DNA of 64,000 bases from Pleurotus djamor (GCA_029747585.1 JAPEVF010000104.1:45769-109768), one strand, 5' to 3'. Counted from the first letter of the stretch, positions 21,210 to 34,300 are shown. Numbers and translations: made by a program. The notes: generated by a model not told the origin, from the sequence alone.

Positions 21210-24200
21210 ATGGCTTCCTGGTCACCCGCCCCCGCAGGATTGACCGAAATCCTGCAGACGATCCATGAATCAACCGACATGAACGTAAATGTTCAGCGAA
21301 ACATCACCCAGGTCAGTTTGCAGCCAAGGGAACAACATCGAAATGCCCTCTGACCCGTTGTCGTCAATACCTCCCCAGAAACTAAACAATTTCACGCGCG
21401 TTCCGGACTACATCGCATATCTCGCGCATATTCTCAACATGACTCAGGAGGAAGATCGTATTCGAACCATAGCTGGATATCTGCTCAAGAACAACGTTCG
21501 CCTCATCCTCAGCGCGTCGCCCGAGGTTGTCGCCTACGTCAAGGGTGCTGTCTTGCAAGCCTTTACCGATCCGTCAGTGATGATACGCAATGCTGCTGGA
21601 CAGGATGTGGTGGCGCTCCTTGGAGTCCTCGAACCTAAGAACTGGCCCGAATGCCTACAACACTTGGTCAACGCTCTGGATATGCCAGACCCAACTCACC
21701 AAGAAGTGAGTGGTTGTTTCCGCTCGTTTGGCCTACACGTTCGCATTGCCACCTATTTCGAGAGTCAAACGTAACACCTACGCTTGCGCCAGCACGCGTT
21801 GGGGATTACGTGCATCTAGACTGTGGCCGATGTGGCTACCTCATCATTCAACTTACGGCTGAGATCGATTATGAATCGCGTCATGCTGATTTTGTCATCA
21901 TAGGCTGCCTTTAACGTCTTGGAGAAAGCTTGCGAAGATTACCCACGGAAACTCGACGTTGAAATTGGAGGAATGCGCCCACTGGACTTCATGATACCGA
22001 AGTTCCTTATGCTCACAGAACATTCGTCCCCCCGAATGCGCGCCCATGCGGTGGCTTGTCTCTCCTACTTCGTCCCTGTCAATTGCCAGTCCCTCTTTGT
22101 TCACATCGACGCCTTCATAGCCGCACTATTCAAAAGGGCATCCGACGAGGATCCCTCCGTGAGACGCCATGTTTGTCAGGCTCTTGTCCTCCTTCTCGCG
22201 GCGCGTCCCGAGAAACTTATGCCCGAAATGGCCAATGTTGCCGAATATATGCTCTATTCGACCAAGGATAAGAACGAGAATGTTGCATTGGAAGCTTGCG
22301 AGTTCTGGCTTACCTTCGCGGAAGACGCAGATCTTGCCACCTACCTACATCCCCTCCTCGGCCGTGTCGCGCCTGTGCTGCTTGATTGCATGATTTACGG
22401 AGAGGACGATCTCCTGTGGCTCGAGGGCGACGCTGAAGACGCAGCCGTACCTGATAAAGATACTGACATCAAGCCTCGCCATTACGGCGGAAAATCCCAT
22501 GGTCTAGAACGAGACGCAAATGGGAACGCTGAAGAAAACCCATCTTCACGCGTCGGCGCATACGGTGAAGAGACGTTCGACTCAGACGAGGAGGATTATG
22601 ATCTTGACGATGACGAGTTCGCTGACGAAATGTCCACCGAATGGAACCTCCGAAAATGCGCAGCCGCAGCCCTCGATGTTCTAGCAGTCCGATTTGGTGC
22701 TGATCTTCTCAACGTCTTGTTGGGGCCCTTGAAAGACAAGCTGTGGAGCAACGATTGGCTTCAGCGTGAAAGCGGAATCCTGGCGCTGGGTGCTATGGCC
22801 GAAGGTGCGTCCGTAACGACGTCAACTCCTTTGAAGTCTAATAGAGCTCTTTTCAGGTTGCATTGAGGCTATCGAACCTCATTTGTCCACATTGGTACCA
22901 TATCTGATCAACACGCTCAATGATCCCAAGGTTTGTCGTTTGGATAGACCTCATTATATGGTTCCTGATATCCTTTTATTAGCCTCTTGTTCGCTCCATT
23001 ACCTGTTGGACATTGGGTCGTTACGCTAGCTGGACATGCCAGCCCTACTCAGAAGAACATAAAACACAGTACTTCGTTCCCACAATGGAGGGAGTAAGTC
23101 GCTCGAGTCCACATCGTAGCCTATCTTTCTGATGTTCCCCCTACTTAGTTGCTTCGCATGGTCCTTGATAACAACAAGCGCGTCCAGGAAGCAGGATGTA
23201 GCGCCTTCGCGACTCTGGAAGAAGATGCTGGCATGGAGCTCGTTCCATATCTCGACCCCGTTCTCCGTAACCTCGTCTTTGCCTTCGACAAATACCAACA
23301 TAAAAACATGCTCATCTTGTATGATGCCGTTGGCACCTTGGCCGACGCTGTTGGTCGCGCCCTTTCAAATCCGGTGTATGTTGAAATTTTGATGCCCCCC
23401 ATTACCGCTCGCTGGTCAAAGCTCAAGGACGACGATGAGGATCTGATACCGTTGTTGGAGGTAAGTTAGCTCAAAACTCTGGATTACATCGTTTTAACGC
23501 TTGCCAATAGTGTCTTGCTTCCGTGACAATAGCCATGGGTCCATCGTTCCTTCCTTATGCTGGCCCCATCTTCGATCGATGCTGCAACATCATCCACGCT
23601 TCGCTCATCCAATATCAAACCTTCCAACAAAACCCCGACCTCGAAGAACCTGATAAATCCTTCCTGGTCGTAGCATTGGATTTGTTGTCTGGTCTCACGC
23701 AGGGCCTCGGGATGTCTCTTGAACCATTCATCAACAATAGTCAGCTGATGGGACTGCTAACTTATTGCTTGAAACACCCTCAAGCGCCAGTGAGGCAATC
23801 TGCCTATGCTTTGGTCGGTGATCTTGCCATGAACTGCTTCACACTCCTGCGACCCCACATGCCGGGAATCATGGGCGAGCTCACCCAACAACTGGACCCC
23901 GAACCAAAATTCGAATTTGTCAGCGCTTCCAACAATGCGGCGTGGTCCGTTGGGGAAGTAGCATTGCGCTACGGTCGGGGTTCGTCATTAGGTCTCAGCC
24001 CCGAAACGTTCTTTATTGACAACCTTATCTAGATGACGCAGAGTTCCAACAATGGGTAAACCCACTAATAGCGAGATTAATCCCCATCCTGCTCCATCCG
24101 AAGGCCCCTCGCAGCCTCCACGAAAATGCTGCCGTCTCAATAGGACGAATTGGACTCATGCATCCCAGCCTCGTGGCTCCTCATCTCCCTGAATTCGCGC

Positions 24201-24537
24201 AAGCATGGTGCCAGGCTCTCTATGAGATTCGGGATAACGAAGAAAAGGACTCGGCGTTCAGAGGGTTCTGTACCCTTGTCCAAACAAATCCAGCTGGCAT
24301 CGCCAAGGTAAGTCCCGCCATGTTTCATGCCTCAACTGTTGTTGACCTCGTTCGCAGAGTTTGCTCTGGTTCTGCAATGCCATCGTTCGATGGAATCAAC
24401 CGTCGCCTGAGCTCAATCACATGTTCCAGCAACTCTTGCAAGGATTCAAAGGTCACGACACCGCGGGATGGCAGGCGCAGGTAGCTCAGTTCCCTCCCGC
24501 CATTCAAGAGCGCCTTGCTGCACGCTATGGCGTATGA
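21210..24537 (+). CDS. KAP104: Transportin / karyopherin beta-2
   Basis: Nuclear import receptor that carries PY-NLS cargo, mostly RNA-binding proteins, through the nuclear pore and releases it on Ran-GTP. Nine exons (21210-21311, 21379-21705, 21904-22804, 22857-22930, 22983-23093, 23149-23460, 23511-23979, 24033-24307, 24358-24537) join in frame to 916 aa, the usual size of the family. HEAT-repeat helices run throughout, for example [15 protein letters not shown] and [15 protein letters not shown]. The acidic H8 loop is clear ([17 protein letters not shown]), followed by [15 protein letters not shown], both typical of transportin. The C-terminus is the family-like [10 protein letters not shown]. 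The second intron is 198 nt against about 50-70 elsewhere. Confidence 0.94.
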
Positions 24538-25354
24538 AAGCTGGACATACATGATGCCAGGATNATGACTCNCCACGTCTACGAATCTCAACACTGCATT
24601 TCTTCCCCATAACTCTATAACGACTGTCATCCGTACTCTTCCAATGTTTTGTGCTCCGTCTATCGCCCTNTCCGGATATCGATCTTCCTAGTAGTAGTAG
24701 TAATTCCTCAATCATTCATTCGTTAGTAGGTACATCTCTAGTAGTTTACATATCTGTTTTCCNTTGCATATGTCCATACAATTATNGCTGTTCAATGGAG
24801 CGATGCCTNNGATCGTCCATNCAGCTGAACCTTTTTGTAGGTAGCACATTAGTAGGTAGCATTAGTAGTTACAAGTCATCAAACCGTAGTGTAGCAATTT
24901 ATATATATCCAGTAGATACATCGTCTCGTTTTCAAATGCATGTGTTGTACAATACGCTATAGTTATGTTGGGATTCAATAGTGTTAGTAGACACTTCGGG
25001 CATCTATTTTATCATGTAACATAACCACGCACGCCTTGGATCCATCNCTTATCCTTGGGAATANAGNNNNNAANNCTAANTCATGCGTTGGCAACTCCAT
25101 TCTGATGTGATTCATTATATCTATTATCAAGAGAGTTCGACAACGTGATCTTACAGATATTGCGCTGGTAATACAGATCTAGTTTCNTGCAGGAGGGAGA
25201 AAACGGTGACTACGAGGTGCGAACAAANAGGATAAATAACTGGAAGTGNCTCGTCAAAACAAACGAAGAGNGATTCGTTGCGTACAATAAGCAGACCCGC
25301 TGNATTCTAGGAGTAATGTTGGCAATGGACNGAAGGAGCCAAGGCCTTCGTAGT
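24538..25354. other. Intergenic, many N bases
   Basis: Convergent region between KAP104 and the DUF4203-like gene. Contains N clusters at about 25068-25080 and a TAG-rich low-complexity stretch. No gene recognised. Confidence 0.4.
24688..24875. repeat. TAG/GTAG-rich degenerate repeat
   Basis: Starts as a short run of GTA triplets at about 24690, then repeated GTAGGTA, TAGTAG and TTAGTAGG-type units through 24875. Looks like a decayed microsatellite in the KAP104 3' flank. No function suggested. Confidence 0.4.
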
Positions 25355-26631
25355 TTACAAGCTGAAGCGNCTGGTGAGCTTGGACTTCGCNCTCCCCCAG
25401 GCAACTGATATCCTTGTCTGACGTTTCTCTTGAACTTCGGCGCCAAGGTTNAAGGAATTNAGATCGCTNCCATCCGGNGGATGGCGATTGAATGGCTCCT
25501 TGAAGAAGCGGTGTTGCGCATAGGCAAGNAGNGGACTACACGTAGCAGCTCCATCAATAATCACATTCGTNAATTGAACAGTATGACCGAGNACTTACGT
25601 TAGGACGAGCGAGGCAACTANGATGATGAGAGTGGATATTGGTGGNTTATATCCNTTCGAAAGAATATCCTAGCAAACGGGGCGTCGGAGATCTCGATCN
25701 GNNCCGGAAATGATATATGNNCATAGANGAGACTTACAGCAAGNTGGGTGATATTGCGGTCGAAAAGAAAGCGAAGGCCCCTACTCATCCCGGATTGGCG
25801 GTTGATCATCAAATCAACGCCGAGAGCGGTGAGGAAGGTTCCGACAGAGGCACATGCGAAGACCTATAGAGACGACNATTTAGTTTGNGNGGTNATGTGN
25901 NAANGAAAGGGAAGAGCGTACAATGCCTATGCGNTGCCACCAAATCANNACAGNTCCACCNCCGATAGCCAAGAACGCGATNATGACCCAGTTCACAGCG
26001 AAGAAGGCTGTNTGGTCTCCGGGAAGNAGAAGNCCAGGTCGAAGGAGGATGATACGNATGCCAANTGAGAGNCCNCTGCAAAGTCCTAAGCAGGTGATCC
26101 CAGCTATTCGCCCAAATTCGAATAACCCGAAGGTAAATCCAATGAGGAAGGTTGAGATAACGATGACNGTNAGGAGAAGGTCGTCNAAACCACCTGCTGG
26201 CTCGCTNTTGACGAAGGCTGCCCAGACTGATACGGTAGTTTGAGATATGGATACAAAGAAAGGTGAGACATAGATCACTCACTGCATACTGAAAGCGCCA
26301 ATCCAATACCNGTCCCCGTCGTCAGACGCCATCCCCTCAGTCCGGCCAGAGCCAANGGGGCGCCAATAAAGACAGAAAATATAATCCAGATAACGGCCGG
26401 CGTGGACGTTCCTACGCCCCCTCCNTCNGTAGCAGGTCCCTGAGGTATTGGACGACCGGTATTAGAGTCAAATATTTGCAGGTCGCCGGTCACATTGTTG
26501 ATGATTGGCCTCCGAGGCTCAAGGATGTGATAAGCGGGTGTAGATGATGATGGTAATGGTGAAGCGAGTGTTGAAGCGAGCGACGACATTAGAAATAATA
26601 GTAGTGTTTTGGAGCAGAGTGACACCGCCAT
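25355..26631 (-). CDS. DUF4203-like multi-pass membrane protein
   Basis: Five exons (26631-26283, 26226-25922, 25863-25738, 25669-25599, 25535-25355) join in frame to 343 aa. A signal peptide (LLLFLMSSLASTLASPLP) and an extracellular Pro-rich stretch lead into several hydrophobic helices: VIWIIFSVFIGA, VISTFLIGFTFGLFEFGRIA, FFAVNWV and VFACASVGTFLTALG. The block GVDLMINRQSGMSRGLRFLF is typical of fungal DUF4203/TM7SF3-like proteins. A cytoplasmic tail with LAYAQHRFFKEPFNRHPPD ends the protein. Function is unknown, perhaps at the plasma membrane or a secretory compartment. Many N bases fall in exon 2, so individual residues there are unreliable. Confidence 0.8.
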
Positions 26632-27680
26632 GGACTAGGCAGAATAAAGAGTGGAAGCGCGGTGCTAGACGGCGCGATAAGTGACCTAGTTTTAACACAG
26701 CTTGAGGGGACTCGGCAAGCGATAGGTGAGCTGTTTTAGAACAACTCGGGTGAGATGGTGAGGAGTGATGGTCAAGAGTAGATGATGATAATGATGATGT
26801 AGTCGGCGAGAGGTAGGCGAACGGCTCAGACCAGCTGGGAGGATGAAAATAAATGGGGTGGGATCGGGATAAACCTATGGGTAGGCCGTGGAGTCTTGCT
26901 CGTGCCCCGTTTTCGAGGAAGAGCCCCGGTGGTCGTTTGGGATAGAAAAATGGAGCAGCGACGGGGGTTAACAGCATGAGGTCACGTAAAGTATGGGATT
27001 TCAGAGTAACAACACGCCTGTCGTGGTGACAACAAGATTCTTGAGACAATGTCTGACACGTGTTATGCTGCTGATTGGCTCGGTCGAACAGGGAAGTATT
27101 CCAAACGACACATCCCGTCGTCGGCCCTGAATTGTTGGTCGATGATGCCAGGAGCAAGCATTCCTCGAGAAGGAGGCAGGCGCAATGCATGAAAATAGAC
27201 GTTCTGTCGAAGAACCTAGCCGTTCAATAAATCAGCGCAGGTCGTCCATGTAGCCCCAAGCAGCAAGGCTCCTTGTAACAAGTGGTTCCGCATGAGCAGG
27301 GCAAATTTTTAGAATGTTTCGCCAAACGGTGGACATTTGATATCATCGCGCCGTCGCCGCCAATGGAATGATCGTCGCCTGTCTCATATTTACTTGTATT
27401 TGGGTCGGGGTGTGTTTGTCTTCAACGCGTCACGTCTGAACGCGAGCCTGGATTCTGGCGCACCACCGGGTTTGATGAACGTGTGTTTGGAAAAGGAGGA
27501 ACTTGCGTTGTACGTCCCTCTTCACACTTTTTGACAGAACTGGAGCTTGACAGATAAATATCTACCTTCGGAAATCAGGTTCAACAAGCTGCGGTCACAA
27601 ATACGACCGTCGTCTCCCAACGTTGACCTTTCCGTTCCACCTGGTTACTTGACTCCGTCGGCCTCGGCGTAGGCAACTTC
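26632..27680. other. Divergent intergenic region, about 1 kb
   Basis: Separates the DUF4203-like gene (minus) and the coiled-coil gene (plus). A 223-codon minus-strand frame overlaps the start of the DUF4203-like gene in another frame and looks non-coding. A short plus-strand frame at 27337-27534 has no motif. An upstream exon of the coiled-coil gene could hide near 27480-27670. Confidence 0.35.
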
Positions 27681-29450
27681 ATGTATCAATGGACACAACT
27701 CATAATGATCGAGGCAACTTATAGCATTCGCGCAGACTCTTTGAATGAAGAGTCGGAACTGATCGAAACTGAGGTCGAGCATCTCAAAGCTCGCCTTAAA
27801 GCCATTACGTGCATCTTGATCTTTCTCGTAGACATCTGCTCCGATGTTGAAGCGAACTGAAGGTCGGCCAACAAAGACCTCATCAAAGTACAGTCGAAGT
27901 TACAAGATTGTATCAAACGTCTTGATGGCAACATCACAGACCAAACAAACCAACTTGATGAGTTGAGCATTCAGGTATTTCACCATCTGTCGTATCGATG
28001 TCAAGTTTCTAAGGCGAACTTCTAGATGTCCACCGCGATCACCGGTTGCATGGGCTCTGCCACGCAGTTGATGGACACCCTCTCTAAGATTAACCTGCGC
28101 GAATCTCACACCAGTCAGTAATCGAGCGTATTTTCCCGGTTCCTTTGAATTGATCATCGAACAAGCCTCCGAGAATAACGAGGAAACTCGACTTTCCAGT
28201 CCTTCCGAGTTCATCCAAAGCATCGCCGTCAGACGTTCTGATATTATTAAGGCACATAAACAGGCTGCCTCCGCTGTCCAAAACCTCAGAGCATCCCTTC
28301 CCACTCAAGTCGATATATCGCTCAGTGCGTCCGTGTTGGATGAGTTATCGAGCCCCGGATGGTCCAGAGTTATTTCCGAAGCAGAAACGAAACTGTTCAA
28401 CCAGGAGATACAGGCAATTACTGACGCCATATCTAGAGGGGACCTTGAAGAACTCGATGCGGGACTTTCTGAACTAGACGATGATGTGCCTAATGGTCTT
28501 CAAGTCAAGTCAGAACTTGAGTTAGCCCTCGCTTTGGACCATATATCAATCCTACAAGCGCAAGAGGACATATTGGATACGGTGTGTCTTCGCATGAACG
28601 ATACTGCCCGTCGACTAATTCTAACAAACAACTACTTGGGGCAGACAATCAAGTCGTTCAAAGAAACCTTGTTGCCGCCGCTGCAAGAAATTCACGACAA
28701 TTTGTCTCTTTTGGACTCGAAGACCACTGACGCTGAAGCACTTCTAGGTGCTTTGGGAGAAGAATTTGAAGATGTTTTAGACGACGTTGAACGGTCTAGA
28801 GTGACAGGTGAATCCTCCCAGCCCGATGCTGAAGGAGACAAGCTTCTGTCCTTGGTAAAGCAGATCCTGGCATCTCGCGATAGTGAGTTCAGTGTTTCGT
28901 CCCCCCGAGTTCTCCCCTGATATCAGCCAGTTTCTCGACCGCCTTCGTTCCCTTCGCTCGCCCTAATCAATGATGACGACGCCCTCCGTGAAATCGCACT
29001 TTGGGAGAACCATGCCCAAGACCTAGACCGCAAAGAAGCAGAGTTTCTTTCGAACCTGCCTATACGCCTGGGAGAATTGTATGAAGTATCAACTCTTAGC
29101 ATTTCCTTCCTCGCTGATCGCACTTTCAGACTCAACGACCGTGCTCCGTTACTATCGGTAGTCTACGAGAACTCTCCTTCGAATGATTCGCCTCCATTCT
29201 CGAAATCTCTTGCCGCCACGGAAACCACCAATAGCACGCAGCAGAAAATAGACACTCTTCAAGAAACACTAGCGAAACTCCAGAAGGTGAGCAACCTTCG
29301 AGTCACCATTCATTCCAGATTTTCCCTGAAGGTTCATTCTTTCCACCACATCTAATTAAACAGGACATCGAGCTTATGGAGAGTAAGCAAGTTCAGAGTA
29401 AACTCGCCGCCTTTGTGGCCAAATGGAGACCGGGCGGTAAATCACAGTGA
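27681..29450 (+). CDS. Coiled-coil protein, family unknown
   Basis: Six exons join in frame to 495 aa: 27681-27808, 27863-27974, 28026-28113, 28166-28882, 28931-29286 and 29364-29450. The product is almost entirely helical and charged, with heptad-like stretches such as ETEVEHLKARLKAI, VQSKLQDCIKRLDGN, QQKIDTLQETLAKLQK and ELMESKQVQSKLAAF. No membrane segment or enzyme motif is visible. Proteins of this type occur in the cytoskeleton, kinetochore and autophagy scaffolds, but nothing here decides between them. ATG at 27681 is the first clear start. The frame is open just upstream (WLLDSVGLGVGNF), so a 5' exon is possible. Confidence 0.7.
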
Positions 29451-29565
29451 ATCCTTTTTTGGATGCGAAGACTCCTTCGATCGAGTCGATCGGAATTTTT
29501 GCCTTGGCAACTGTTGTCTTCCTTCCTCCACTGCACCTTTCTCGGATCTCAACGACGTAAACGTC

Positions 29566-31314
29566 ATGGCCGCGAGAGAAGCTAAAGATGCACTCGAGTA
29601 TATACGGAAAGAGTCGCTCGATATATACAACCGACTGCATTCAATAGAAGAAGATATTCATTTTGTTAACCTCGTTCATCAGCACGTTTCGAAGTCAAAC
29701 ACCCCCCTTCTTCGTATGCCCAAACATCTCAGTCGAATTATCCAGTTAGTAATTACGCGCTTCAGCGAATTTGAGGTGCGGTGCTTGGTACACCAATCCG
29801 TCCATAGTAAGTGGCCTTTAGCTGCCATATTTCAGTCGCTAATGTTCGCAGGTTTACGATGCTCCGGCGTACTTCAAGTCGACTGATGGGCATTTCAATA
29901 ACTGGAGCTTCAACCTACGGCGATCCAACTTGCATCTCCTGTCAACAATCTGCGAATTCGGCGGGTAAGTACCTGCCCGTCAGCGAGGGCTTTTTGTCCG
30001 CTGAAAACCGAATCGCGATATAGGATCGCTCTGGTAGATTCAACGCGATCGGGCAAGCGAATCCCTGATGCCTTGTCGAAAACGATACCTATCTGGTGCT
30101 CAGTGATCAATCGAGCGATGAAACAGAGGTTTCCTGATTCGGTGTCGGATCCTTGGGACGTCGGGTTATACACGCCGCCCCATGTCGTAAGCAAGCAGGA
30201 GCACTCTGCCATTGAGGCTCACCTAGACGGCTGGGCTACAGCACTCGCTGTGAGCAGCATCCACCACTTCGACGTTCGTTGTTCTTGTTGATTTAGAACC
30301 AAAATAGAAATCTTCCTATGTCATCCCTTTGCTTCCTCATCCATTACGACCACTCTGGATTACTCCAGCCAATTCAACCTTCCCCAACATCGCGCCAGCT
30401 GGATCTCGGACATTTTGCCCAATCATTTGTATATCAGCATCAAAGCAGATACATGAAGCCATAGAGCGACGAGGCGGGTTCTCATACGTCCAAGGCTCAG
30501 GTGACGATCATGAACTCTGGGGAATGGTAAGACACTTTCATTCTTTAATTTGTGGGTTACTGAGCGATCCGTACTCCTGTAGGGGCTAACACCACATTTG
30601 TTCTGGGAGCACCATGACAAGCTGCTGAGTTCCTGTAGGCAAGATCTTCCTGAGGTTGTGGCCTCAATCGTTTCGGCTAGTGGGTCAACTTCGAATTCTA
30701 AGAGGTTGCCTCCAACTCCCATTGATCGAGTGAGCGGTCTCATATCGATATGTTCTATCTCGGACTTGGTCTTCGACGATAACTTAAACGCGAGATCAAT
30801 AACCTCGAGCGATGGTACTTCATACGTGATCGTGACGAATTCCCCCCTCGGAGAAGAAGAGAAGCCTGGGCACCGTCAACCTCCTCGTCATCCTATCCTA
30901 CGCTTGAGCCTTGCGGAAGGCAAGAAAGGGCAATATCACTTCTTGCAAATCGTCCTCCCACAGGCGACCAGTTTTGTAGGTGATCGTCTAAGGAAAGGAG
31001 ACCACGTTTGCATCGCTTGTCACTCAGGAAACGACTCCAGCGTGGGGGTTGCTCTTGCGGCGTTACAAAAATACTTCGACGACAACGGCGAGCTCATTTT
31101 AGATGGGGAGCCATCCAGAAGTACGATCTCATCCTGTTCATTGAACGATTACTGATTAATACAATGTCTAGAAGTAGATAAACAGTCGATCCGAACGAGA
31201 CTGGAGTGGATAATTTCGAGTCGACCACAAGCAAATCCTTCGCGAGCGACTCTCAAGCGCGTCAACGAATTCCTGATGACCCCAGAAGCTTTCGCCAGGG
31301 GGCCCGCCAAATAG
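29566..31314 (+). CDS. RIT1: Initiator-tRNA phosphoribosyltransferase (Rit1)
   Basis: Adds a 2'-O-ribosyl phosphate to A64 of initiator tRNA-Met, which keeps it out of elongation. Seven exons (29566-29713, 29766-29806, 29852-29964, 30024-30249, 30308-30526, 30583-31120, 31172-31314) join in frame to 475 aa. Recognisable blocks: NLRCGAWYTN, YFKSTDGHFNNWSFNLRRSN (substrate region), RIPDALSKTIPIWCSVINRA, YVQGSGDDHELWG, GLTPHLFWEH, and the C-terminal phosphatase-like loop VCIACHSGNDSSVG. All are diagnostic for Rit1. Introns are 45-59 nt. Its stop lies only 5 bp from the stop of the convergent calpain gene. Confidence 0.94.
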
Positions 31315-31319
31315 AGATT

Positions 31320-34300
31320 CTATCGGATACCGAGGTTAGGTCCCTCAGGCTGGGATATGCTGATGTTGTTGGATGAGCTGTAGACGATGAGTTTGAAGGA
31401 TTCACTGATGCCGGCGCTATATGTAGACGGTATGATCCAGTACTTCCCAGGTATCAGTGACGTTTGAGGAGTCACAACCCCAGATATAGAGTCGCTGTAT
31501 GCTCCCGATGTAGCGGTGTGGTGGAGTAGCAGCCCCTTGGTAAGGGCAGGGTATACACTGACGTTGATGGGTACACCAACGGCTGGTCGATCTAACTGGA
31601 GTCTGATCCTGAATATAAAATTGGTCAGAAGGTCCACAGCGCGCGGGAGTGTGTGCGGTTCGACTCACTTGACTTGGGTAGTTTCTGTGACCGTTAGAGT
31701 AAATATGGGGTTGTTGAAGTACTGATTGAAGCTGGGTCCACCCGCAGCCGTATGGTCGTTCCTAATTTCTTCTTAGGTGCATTTACACATAAACGGACAG
31801 GGAATATACCATGATCCAGTGAGTTCCTTGTTATACATACCAGCGCCCTCCTGTTCAATTGGAGTGAGGTCGACGCGGTTAGAACTCTCCACTTTCAGAC
31901 AGAAGTCGCCAAAGTAGCGAGGCTCGAATGCAGATAGAATGATGGTATAATCACCAGCTATTTTCAGTTTCGCAATTAGACGTTGCTCGCATTGAGGGGA
32001 GATCTGAGACTCACGAAGTAGATCCTTGGTTACTCGGGCTGAGCCGTAGCTATACGCCCCGGAATTCATGATTATTTCATTCTGAGTCAATCTATATTGC
32101 AAAGTTAGAGGTGTCGGATGATCATGAACACATTTGCTCTCACTCGACGACTCTCTCTCCGTGCGACCACACAGTGGTCACATTGATAGGCATGTCCCTG
32201 GAGGCATGCAATGAAATCGCTACATGAAGTTTCTCGTTCTGGCCGACTCTGGGCTTATGAACCCGAAGATGATACTGCGGGTTGACCATAAAAGTTGGGA
32301 AAGAACAGTTCCCTCCTGAGTTCCTTCGTATGAATTTTCCTTTGATCTACGGATATTGAGAGAGGAACATTTGCTATAAATAACAGACTCACCGTCGACT
32401 GAAATGGAAGTTTAGTGGCGCTTCGCCCCCAAGAGATGTCCCTGTTTGCGTATACAGTTACGGTATACCCAATCTCTGACGACGGGCCGTCATAGGATGA
32501 GAATATTGATAATGCGCCCGTAGATTGAGATTTGGGTACACGGGTCCGAACCTGACGATGAAGATTGGCGACGATGCATCTAAGGGTAAACTGGGACCCA
32601 CCAAAACATGCCGGCTATTCGTGTACGTTCCCTAAAGGCAATTGAGTGAACTTAGCGCACAATCTTGATGTGGCGTTCACCTTTACTGCGATACGATCCA
32701 GATCGATTGAAGGTGAAACTTGTGAAACAAGGACATCTTCAATATCAACCTTTAGAGATATAAACTCTGTCACCCGGCGGGTATCGTAAAGGTGGCGAGT
32801 TAATAGTATCCATATCTCGTCGGTGTCCGATCCAGATTCTGGATGTGAAGGTGGCCCAAAAAGGAGTTGAAGGTGACGAGTGTTGGCTGAAAGAGGGGCT
32901 TAGGATGGTGAAAATAAGATGAACGGCGGGATCGAATACCTTCATCATCTTCCCCTCGTCTCTTCCACATCCTAGAAAACGAGTCAGCTGGATAATGCCA
33001 GCGAACAATACACCTTACCCGTGATGAGATAAAGATTTCTTCCAGATATTAGGATCCCAGCTCACATAGATGCTGTCGAACACTTCCAGAACATCTACCC
33101 AAGGTATCTCCAGTGTTTCTGAATTATTACGGTCAACGGGGGTGTGGTTCTAATTTATCATGGACGTACTGGATTTGGGCATTTCTTCGTCTCCTTGTGA
33201 AGAAGTCCATGAGTCAAGGACAACAAGCCACCGACTTTCTTCGTGTTCATTGACACCTAGATGCCATGTTTGGGGGCATACGGGAGCCATAAAAGTAGCC
33301 TTACCAATGACAGCATAGCTATGCGACCCTAACATCTCAAACACCCTCCAGTAAACAAATTCGGTAGAGCCAGTTCCGAGAGTGAGTAGACATTGGCCTA
33401 TCGTGTGTGAACATAAAGTCTACGCGTTTTATGATGAATACGTACCCGTGGAGAAACCCTCAAAAATTCGAGTCCACGTGCGTTCAGACTCGAACCCTGG
33501 ACTACCAATTGAGTGAATGTAAGCGAAGAAAGAATCATGGTCATAGGGAAGCAGACCTCTTAATCTCGATATGTTCTGGTATCCATCCGGTAAGTGCACT
33601 GGTGTGTATAAGAGCCAGTTGCGGTGTAGGAAGGTTGCAAGACTGACTGTACATCAATACTCGAGTTTCTAGGGTAAAGTTGATAAAAATGAAACACTAC
33701 AAGGACGAATGAACCTACGATCCTGGGAAATCATAACCACCCATTAGCTTCATGTACTGGAAGGTGGATGAGTAAATTCGTTGTGCTGAATAATGGACGC
33801 GCAGCTTACGGCTTTCTCCAAGAGGCTGGGCCAAAGGATAGGACCCATAGCTTCTTGTGAATCACCAACAGGTGGCAACGGATATGGCGTGGTGGACATG
33901 CACAACAAAGCTCCAGAAGTAGGGTGATAAGGGAGCTTGTCATCGATAACTGCGAAGCATCAGAGTCTGAAACGGAGACTGTGGAGATAGAAAGACACAA
34001 TACCTATCTATAGATGTGTTAGATACACGATACGAGCGCCGAGAGAGATGTCCTCACTCGCCGCCACGTTCCGTTTAAGAACAATCTGAGATCATGACGA
34101 CCTTTTGAAGGACAATGGGTTTGCGCGCTTTGAAAGCACTCTTTCACAAGCTTTTTGGGTTTTAAGCTGCTCAGTGAGAGTGGGGCATAGATGAGGCACG
34201 ACGCACATTAGATCCAAAATGGTTTGCATGCTGTAGGCAGACCGATATGGAGGCACAGACCGAGCAGTCGGTCACCACCTGCTGGAGGATGTCCTGCGGT

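Noticed and set aside
26519..27190. Long (223-codon) open frame on the minus strand
   Set aside because: Overlaps the signal-peptide exon of the DUF4203-like gene in another frame and has low-complexity composition and no motif.
33460..33520. tRNA-like T-loop sequence (GGTTCGAGTC on the minus strand)
   Set aside because: It is part of a PalB exon (SPGFESERTW) and there is no surrounding cloverleaf.
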